Assembly (NCBI GenBank): GCA_002402125.1
Contig: NVVG01000042.1
Coordinates: 504 to 12,530, forward strand
Reading direction: 5' to 3'
DNA: 12,027 nt
From: Moraxellaceae bacterium
GTDB lineage: Bacteria > Pseudomonadota > Gammaproteobacteria > Pseudomonadales > Ketobacteraceae
Position numbers and translations under genes: made by a program. The notes beneath the pieces are model-generated. The model did no database searches. It saw only the letters and a list, made by a program, of their open reading frames with translations, and was not told the origin of the DNA. This document shows positions 7,157-12,027 of the stretch, piece after piece. The number at the start of each line of letters is the position of its first letter. Within the stretch, counting starts at the first letter, position 1.

Positions 7157-8632
7157 TTGAGGTTACTCCCCTCTCCCAAGAGCATCAAAACCAAACTATT
7201 CTTGGCCATGTTAATGGTATCCAGTGGTGTAGCCATCTGCATGTTTTTGGTGATGCAATGGAGCTTCGACCGAGGATTCCTGCATTATGTCAATACGCTA
7301 GACAAAGAGCGCGCCGCCATTCTTAGCGTCGCCCTTGCGGAAGAATTTCAAAATTCAGGCAATTGGGACCGGCTCGTCAACAACCCTAGGCAATGGTACC
7401 GGCTTCTCAAAGGAAAACCCACAAGGCCATTTTCCGAGCATGCGCCCAACAACCTCCGTCACCAGCCAAAACACCACATTCAATCAGGCATAGCTAAACC
7501 AGCACGATCGTCACAGCAACGGCCTCCGCGAAAACCCATGCGCGGCAGAATGGTATTACTCGATGCCAATCAGCAGGTAATTGTTGGTCCTCGCAAAGGC
7601 ATCAAGAACTTCTCACTCTCGCCTATCAAACTCAACGATCAGATTATTGGTTACCTGGGTACCAAACCCATGAAACAGATTTCTGATGCACATGACCTAG
7701 TATTTGTGCAAAAGCAAAACCAAACATTCCTCATCATTGCCATCGCGATGATCGCTATATCGATATTAATCTCTATCCCCATTGCCGGTCATCTGGTCAA
7801 ACCCATCAAACGCCTGACCCAAGGCACCCAACACCTGACATCAGGAAAATTTGATACTCAAATCCCGATTACCTCAAGAGATGAACTTGGCACACTATCA
7901 GAAGATTTTAACACCCTGGCATCAACCCTAAAAGCCAACGAACAAGCTCGCCAACAGTGGGTCGCCGATATTTCCCACGAATTGCGTACGCCATTAGCAA
8001 TATTAAAGGGTGAAATTGAAGCCATTGAAGATGGTATACGCCAACCCACGACAGACAACATCGCCTCCCTGGGGCAGGAAGTGAATCAACTCAACCATTT
8101 GGTAAACGATTTATACGAACTCTCCATGTCCGACATTGGCGCGCTAAATTATCAAAAACAAACCCTAGACATACTCCCCGTAGTACAACACTGCGTGGAT
8201 ACCTTTGCGGATCAGTTTTCAGCGAAAGATATCGATATCACTTTTTCAGCCGACAACTTACCCACAGCGAAGATCCTGGTAGACCCACAGAGAATCACCC
8301 AGCTTATTAACAACCTGCTCAACAACAGCTTGCGCTATACCGACCAAGGTGGTCGAAGTCAAATAACCATAGAAATGAAAAATTACGCATTACTGATTCA
8401 CCTGCAAGATTCCGCTCCCGGCGTCCCACCCAATGAACTTCCCAAACTATTTGAGCGTTTGTATCGTGTCGAGGCATCACGCAATCGTGCTAGCGGTGGT
8501 GCGGGGCTAGGCCTTTCCATTTGTAGCAATATTGCGTCCGCCCACCAAGGCAGCATCAACGCACAACCTTCTCCATTAGGTGGGCTATGGATAACGGTTA
8601 ACCTGCCAATGAAGAAAGGAGCCAACGCATAA
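7157..8632 (+). CDS. baeS: BaeS-like sensor histidine kinase
   Basis: Inner-membrane sensor kinase of an envelope-stress two-component system, 491 residues. Order: membrane helix 1 (about 13-34), periplasmic sensor (35-189), membrane helix 2 (190-210), HAMP (about 205-262), DHp domain with phospho-accepting His274 in DISHELRTPLA, N-box LINNLLNNSLRYT (383-395), then DSAPGV (418-423) and GGAGLGL (447-453) of the ATPase domain. The blocks LFERLYRVEASRNRASGG and ELSMSDIGALNYQK match E. coli BaeS closely, which is why I name it. The protein is about 24 residues longer than the E. coli one, with a basic Pro/Arg/His-rich stretch at about 88-130 of the sensor. The start is TTG, with AGGA 7 nt upstream and a basic tail before helix 1. 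A TACAAT -10-like box at 7121-7126 lacks a good -35. The stop overlaps the baeR start. Confidence 0.92.
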   Translation: MRLLPSPKSIKTKLFLAMLMVSSGVAICMFLVMQWSFDRGFLHYVNTLDKERAAILSVALAEEFQNSGNWDRLVNNPRQWYRLLKGKPTRPFSEHAPNNLRHQPKHHIQSGIAKPARSSQQRPPRKPMRGRMVLLDANQQVIVGPRKGIKNFSLSPIKLNDQIIGYLGTKPMKQISDAHDLVFVQKQNQTFLIIAIAMIAISILISIPIAGHLVKPIKRLTQGTQHLTSGKFDTQIPITSRDELGTLSEDFNTLASTLKANEQARQQWVADISHELRTPLAILKGEIEAIEDGIRQPTTDNIASLGQEVNQLNHLVNDLYELSMSDIGALNYQKQTLDILPVVQHCVDTFADQFSAKDIDITFSADNLPTAKILVDPQRITQLINNLLNNSLRYTDQGGRSQITIEMKNYALLIHLQDSAPGVPPNELPKLFERLYRVEASRNRASGGAGLGLSICSNIASAHQGSINAQPSPLGGLWITVNLPMKKGANA

Positions 8633-9333
8633 TGTCAGCAGAAACCATTCTTATTGTTGAAGACGAAATAAAACTGGCGCAACTGTTGGCTGACTATCTG
8701 CAAAATAACGGTTATCAGACCCATTGCATTCACGATGGATCAACCGTAGAGCAATGGGTAAAAACAAACACACCGTCACTTATTTTACTGGATCTAATGT
8801 TGCCAGGGAAAGATGGCATCGAGATATGCAAAGCCATCCGTTTATTCTCAGACATCCCTATCATTATGGTGACTGCTCGTGTGGAAGAAATTGATCGACT
8901 GCTTGGATTGGAACTAGGGGCCGACGATTACGTTTGCAAACCTTTTAGTCCAAGAGAAGTTGTGGCGCGGGTTAAGGCGATATTACGTCGATCAGGGAAA
9001 AGCACTGCAAATCATTCGACCAACACGGAACCAATGATTACACTCGATAAAAACCGCTACCAAGCCACGGCAAAAGGGCAGCCCCTCAACCTTACCGCTG
9101 TGGAATTCCAACTTTTAGACATTCTTGCAACTGACCCAGGGCGCATTTATTCTCGCGACCAACTCATGGACCATATTTATAATGACCATCGCATTGTTAA
9201 TGATCGCACCATTGATAGTCACATTAAAAAACTGCGCAAACGTATTGCCGAAGTCATACCCAACACCACCGTAATCCATTCGGTGTATGGGGTTGGTTAT
9301 AAGTATGAACCTGATGGTTCAAATGAAGATTAA
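8632..9333 (+). CDS. baeR: BaeR-like OmpR-family response regulator
   Basis: DNA-binding partner of the adjacent kinase, 233 residues. The receiver domain (about 4-119) has acidic Glu10/Asp11, phospho-accepting Asp54 (LLDLMLPG), Thr81 and Lys103. An OmpR/PhoB winged helix follows (about 134-227), with LTAVEFQLLDIL, SRDQLMDHIY, RTIDSHIKKLRKR and SVYGVGYKYE. FSDIPIIMVTARVEEIDRLL and GADDYVCKPFSPREVVARVK follow E. coli BaeR nearly word for word. Start and stop of the pair overlap as TAATG, so translation is coupled to baeS and both come from one transcript. In E. coli BaeR activates mdtABCD, spy and acrD. None of these is in the window, so the regulon here is unknown. Confidence 0.94.
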   Translation: MSAETILIVEDEIKLAQLLADYLQNNGYQTHCIHDGSTVEQWVKTNTPSLILLDLMLPGKDGIEICKAIRLFSDIPIIMVTARVEEIDRLLGLELGADDYVCKPFSPREVVARVKAILRRSGKSTANHSTNTEPMITLDKNRYQATAKGQPLNLTAVEFQLLDILATDPGRIYSRDQLMDHIYNDHRIVNDRTIDSHIKKLRKRIAEVIPNTTVIHSVYGVGYKYEPDGSNED

Positions 9334-9362
9334 CTATATTGGTTCAATGAAACCCAGAGTAC

Positions 9363-9578
9363 GTGCAGAATTTGGGATGTCATTTCAGAAAACGCTATAC
9401 CCAATGCACTCGCTATGCTCATGGGGCAGGCTCTAAATACATCCATGTACCCAAAGCACTCGCGTTGCTCGCGGGCAGGCTCTACGCTTACTTCGGCAGA
9501 GCCTGCCCCGCGAGCGGAGCGAGTGCTTTGGGTATCCTTGCCTCAGATATTTCTGAAATGACATCCCAAACCCTGCAC
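9363..9578. repeat. Nested palindromic element with terminal inverted repeats (MITE-like)
   Basis: A 216-bp non-coding element between convergent baeR and the RetSat-like gene. Its ends are 29-bp inverted repeats (9363-9391 and 9550-9578) with two mismatches and a perfect 21-bp core containing GGGATGTCATTTC. Inside are three copies of a roughly 36-bp unit that begins TACCCAA and ends GGCAGGCTCT: direct copies at 9398-9434 and 9448-9483, and an inverted copy at 9498-9534. The second and third copies can fold into a long stem with a 14-nt loop (9484-9497). An open frame across it arises from the repeat and shows no protein features. No transposase or clear target duplication is seen, so it could be a non-autonomous mobile element or a REP/ERIC-like chromosomal repeat. 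Confidence 0.8.
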
Positions 9579-9633
9579 TCATCGTCATATTTAGATTTTG
9601 CGCGTACTCGAGGCTTTGCTGAAATTCAAACCA

Positions 9634-11319
9634 TCAATCCATCGTAACAAACCATTCCTTTGGTGTTTCTTTTTTATCAACCAACAACGTTTTTGCCAAC
9701 TTAAAGCCTTTCAGACCTAACACCTGACAGGCTGTTAGAAAACCTGCGATCATCGCACCCGCAACACCACAGGACAGCACATCCTGCCCCGTTAAATACA
9801 AACCAGGAATGGTTGACTTCGGTTGTAACCAACGCTGATCAAAGCGATCCGGACCATGATCCAAACCGTAAAGCTCGCCTTCCTTGTAACAGCAAAAATA
9901 ATCAGTAGACAATGGCGTGGATGTTTCATAATAGTCAATTTTTCCACGCAGATGTGGCATCTTCTCGAACAAAGCCTCTAACATGCGCTGAGAAAAATAT
10001 TCCTTAAACTCTTCATAATCATCACCACGCTTGCCCCAACCCTCATCTTTCCACTTGGCAAAAATCTCATAGGGTGCAGGGGCAACAATTTCAATGGTTG
10101 AACGGTTTGGATAACGCGCATTAAACGTTGGGTCTTTAGCCGAGGGAAACGATACATAAACCACCGGAAAGGGTTTCTTGTAGTCGGCTATAAACCGTTG
10201 CGAATTCTCTTCATAATGTTCATTTTCGTATATCCAGAAATTCGTCGAGGGTAAGTTATGGGATTTGGCATCACCTTTCAATCCGATATACATGCCTAAG
10301 TGCGCGGAGGAACGTGATACCGTCTTGAGCTTTTTATCGTAACCGTGTTTTTGACTAACGGCTTCCGGCAACAAACGTTGGAAGGTGTTAAATACACCCG
10401 CATTGCTGATCACTAGTGGTGAACGTATCTCTTCACCATCTTTCATGCGCACGCCTACTGCCCTATCGTTTTCTATCAGAATTTCCTCAACAGAGGCATA
10501 AGTAAAAACCTCACCGCCACTGGCTTGAATCACCGGAATGATAGTTTCCGCCATTTTAGAGGCACCACCAACGGGATAATAGCCACCATTAAAATAATGT
10601 TTGGCGATCAACGAATGAATGGCAAAAGATGAATGTTGTGGTGTCATGCCACAATCACCCCATTGACCAGTCAACACCGCGATTAACTTTTCATTGGAGG
10701 TTAATTCCCGCAATACCTCATAGGTATTGCGATTAAAGTATTCTGGTATCGCTTTATTTGCGATCACCGAATAGGCTTTTTGTTGCCATGGTTTCAACAA
10801 CTTGCCTGCCGTAAACCAGCGCATACCTTTATTGGCTTTATCAACCATTTGCACGTACTGATCGATAGCTGCCGCTTCATGGGGGAAATGACGTTTCAGC
10901 TCATTCTTAAAAGATTCTTTGCCCTTGATAAAGTTAAACTCTTCATCACCTAAAAAGATACGGTCATAGTTATCATCCATTGCCGCCCATTTGAGATTAT
11001 TATCCGACACAAAATCAAACAGCTTACGCACCGTCGTCGGGTAACCTACATCACCAATATAATGCACCCCCACATCCCATTCGTATCCGTTACGGGAATA
11101 ACTATGGGTATAACCGCCGGCCGTATAATGCTGCTCTAGTACTAAAACTTTCTTACCCATTTTTGACATGGAAGCTGCCGTTGTCAGCCCCCCAATGCCG
11201 GAGCCAATAACAATCGCATCGTATGGGCCATCCAAACGTGACGCGCGGTAACGCCTACCAATTCTAATGGTACTAGGCGCTAAGGCGGATTTTTTCTCTT
11301 TCTGCTGCGGTTTGTTCAT
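9634..11319 (-). CDS. FAD-dependent oxidoreductase, RetSat (all-trans-retinol 13,14-reductase)-like
   Basis: Flavoprotein of the phytoene desaturase/RetSat family (COG1233 type), 561 residues. The FAD Rossmann motif DAIVIGSGIGGLTTAASMSK is at 34-53, with the ribose-binding Glu in LVLEQHYTAGGYTHS (59-73). WDVGVHYIGD, YYPVGGASKMAETIIPVIQ, VVYVSFPSAKDPT, YPNRSTIEI, GKRGDDYEEFK and the C-terminal GLYLTGQDVLSCGVAGAM (from 506) follow vertebrate retinol saturase better than CrtI. Members reduce or desaturate polyene or isoprenoid chains; the bacterial substrate is unknown. The N-terminus is short, basic and soluble, unlike the membrane-directed animal enzyme. The start is the ATG at 11317-11319, with an AGAGA ribosome binding site 6 nt upstream. 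Earlier in-frame starts (ATG 11355, TTG 11376) lack one and add residues outside the conserved fold. It is divergent from a PadR regulator. Confidence 0.88.
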   Translation of the reverse strand: MNKPQQKEKKSALAPSTIRIGRRYRASRLDGPYDAIVIGSGIGGLTTAASMSKMGKKVLVLEQHYTAGGYTHSYSRNGYEWDVGVHYIGDVGYPTTVRKLFDFVSDNNLKWAAMDDNYDRIFLGDEEFNFIKGKESFKNELKRHFPHEAAAIDQYVQMVDKANKGMRWFTAGKLLKPWQQKAYSVIANKAIPEYFNRNTYEVLRELTSNEKLIAVLTGQWGDCGMTPQHSSFAIHSLIAKHYFNGGYYPVGGASKMAETIIPVIQASGGEVFTYASVEEILIENDRAVGVRMKDGEEIRSPLVISNAGVFNTFQRLLPEAVSQKHGYDKKLKTVSRSSAHLGMYIGLKGDAKSHNLPSTNFWIYENEHYEENSQRFIADYKKPFPVVYVSFPSAKDPTFNARYPNRSTIEIVAPAPYEIFAKWKDEGWGKRGDDYEEFKEYFSQRMLEALFEKMPHLRGKIDYYETSTPLSTDYFCCYKEGELYGLDHGPDRFDQRWLQPKSTIPGLYLTGQDVLSCGVAGAMIAGFLTACQVLGLKGFKLAKTLLVDKKETPKEWFVTMD

Positions 11320-11367
11320 AGGAATTCTCTGCGATCGTCTAGCGGGGCATCTCATGGTTACCAATAA

Positions 11368-11388
11368 GGTTAACAAGCATCGTTAACC
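11368..11388. repeat. GGTTAAC-N7-GTTAACC inverted repeat
   Basis: A perfect 7-bp dyad in the leader of the RetSat-like gene (arms 11368-11374 and 11382-11388). A third GGTTAAC stands at 11476-11482, just upstream of the padR-family gene. It is a possible second regulatory site set. Confidence 0.4.
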
Positions 11389-11421
11389 CAAGGCACCCAG
11401 TCTTCGTTAAGTTAGCATCAG

Positions 11422-11451
11422 TTTATATTCACTTTTTTGAATATGCAACAA
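11422..11451 (-). promoter_or_regulatory. Candidate promoter of the RetSat-like gene
   Basis: On the minus strand TTGTTG (complement of 11446-11451) and TATAAA (complement of 11422-11427) are 18 nt apart and would give a leader of about 95 nt. The spacer and -10 carry the dyad described separately. Confidence 0.4.
11425..11444. promoter_or_regulatory. Candidate operator dyad in the divergent promoter region
   Basis: A perfect dyad ATATTCA-N6-TGAATAT spans 20 bp, the size a PadR dimer usually covers. It overlaps the -10 box and spacer of the candidate RetSat-like promoter, where a bound repressor would block polymerase. The link to PadR is inference from position. Confidence 0.4.
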
Positions 11452-11515
11452 GTTGATGATCATTTAACTGAAATCGGTTAACATCCTAATCTCACCCCTG
11501 CTTACAAGGAAAACT

Positions 11516-12027
11516 ATGTCTCTTAGGCACGCAATATTGGCCATGTTAGATATCGAACCGGGTTCTGGTTACGATTTAGTGAAACGATTTGACCAATCGG
11601 TAGGGCATTTCTGGTCCGCCTCCTATCAGCAGATCTATCGAGAATTGCAAAAACTAGAATCCGCTGATTTTTTACAAGCAGAAGACATCGCACAACAAGG
11701 CAAACCGGACAAGAAGAATTATCAGGTCACCGACCAAGGAGTGTTAGAACTACAGTCCTGGCTCGAAAAACCCGCCAAAACCATGAAAGTCAAAGAACCC
11801 CTATTGATCAAAGTTCTCGCCGGCGGACGTGCCGACAAAGCCAAGCTCATCGACGATATTCGTCAACAAAAGCATCTACATGCAGAAACTCTTCAACAAT
11901 ATGCTGAACTAAACGACTTTTTTATCAAGCTGGGAGACTCATTAACTGAAGCCCATTTTCTTCTACATCAGACCCTCAAGCTAGGTATAAAGATGGAACA
12001 AGCCTGGCTAGAATGGGCAGAACAAAC
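11516..12027 (+). CDS. PadR-family transcriptional regulator (3' end missing)
   Basis: Dimeric winged-helix repressor; 170 codons are present and the frame is still open at the right edge. The N-terminal PadR domain (about 5-80) shows the family pattern: LRHAILAMLDIEPGSGYDLV, FWSASYQQIYRELQKLE and the wing region GKPDKKNYQVTDQG. A C-terminal helical Vir_act_alpha_C-like domain starts near residue 90 (KVKEPLLIKVLAGG) and mediates dimerisation in the family. Full-length relatives are about 175-195 residues, so little is missing. The ATG start has AAGGA 5 nt upstream. It is divergent from the RetSat-like gene with 196 nt between start codons. PadR regulators typically repress an adjacent divergent gene and respond to phenolic or hydrophobic ligands, so that oxidoreductase is the likely target. 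Confidence 0.9.
   Translation, partial: MSLRHAILAMLDIEPGSGYDLVKRFDQSVGHFWSASYQQIYRELQKLESADFLQAEDIAQQGKPDKKNYQVTDQGVLELQSWLEKPAKTMKVKEPLLIKVLAGGRADKAKLIDDIRQQKHLHAETLQQYAELNDFFIKLGDSLTEAHFLLHQTLKLGIKMEQAWLEWAEQ

Noticed and set aside
9398..9534. Possible CRISPR array from the repeated roughly 36-bp units
   Set aside because: There are only three imperfect copies, one of them inverted, with spacers of 13-14 nt and no cas genes. The structure is a nested palindrome.
9363..9647. Open frame of 94 codons across the palindromic element
   Set aside because: It lies almost entirely in inverted and direct repeats, has no ribosome binding site and no recognisable protein features, so it is a by-product of the repeat.
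9634..11319. Carotenoid phytoene desaturase (crtI) identity
   Set aside because: The fold is shared, but HYIGD, FPSAKDP and LTGQD motifs fit retinol saturase better, and no other carotenoid gene is in the window.
11320..11376. Upstream starts (ATG 11355, TTG 11376) for the RetSat-like gene
   Set aside because: Neither has a ribosome binding site, and the extra residues overlap the GGTTAAC dyad region and are unlike the family N-terminus.

Overview
The window reads as chromosomal DNA of a moderate-GC, probably marine or halophilic gammaproteobacterium. The grounds are a fused-alpha PntA and a PntB that follow the enterobacterial enzyme almost residue for residue, an NhaD-type Na+/H+ antiporter of the Vibrio/halophile type, a BaeS/BaeR pair, and a YcbL-type metallo-hydrolase. 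I cannot name the genus. Coding density is high and there is no rRNA, tRNA, CRISPR, integrase or transposase.

Layout. Positions 1-93 hold the first 31 codons of a leftward gene that may be a Wzz-type chain-length determinant. Next comes a rightward RluA-family pseudouridine synthase (348-1043), which meets leftward nhaD (1143-2519) at a 24-bp perfect hairpin terminator. Leftward behind nhaD are a small DUF1289 cysteine protein (2732-2953), a second long perfect hairpin, and the pntA-pntB operon (pntA 4590-6137, pntB 3181-4575). From the intergenic region 6138-6402 transcription diverges. Rightward are a YcbL-like MBL hydrolase (6403-7035) and an overlapping baeS-baeR pair (7157-8632, 8632-9333). 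A 216-bp nested palindromic repeat (9363-9578) separates baeR from a convergent FAD-dependent oxidoreductase of the retinol saturase (RetSat) type (9634-11319). That oxidoreductase is divergent from a PadR-family regulator, which runs off the right edge (11516 onward).

How the genes fit together. PntAB uses the proton gradient to drive NADPH formation and NhaD exchanges Na+ for H+, so the leftward block is ion-coupled redox and homeostasis machinery. BaeSR is an envelope-stress two-component system, but no MdtABC efflux genes lie beside it. PadR and the RetSat-like gene form a divergon with dyad sequences in the shared promoter region, which suggests local control of the reductase by PadR. 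The parts of the window that established families do not fully explain are this divergon and the palindromic element. I see no clearly new multi-gene system.
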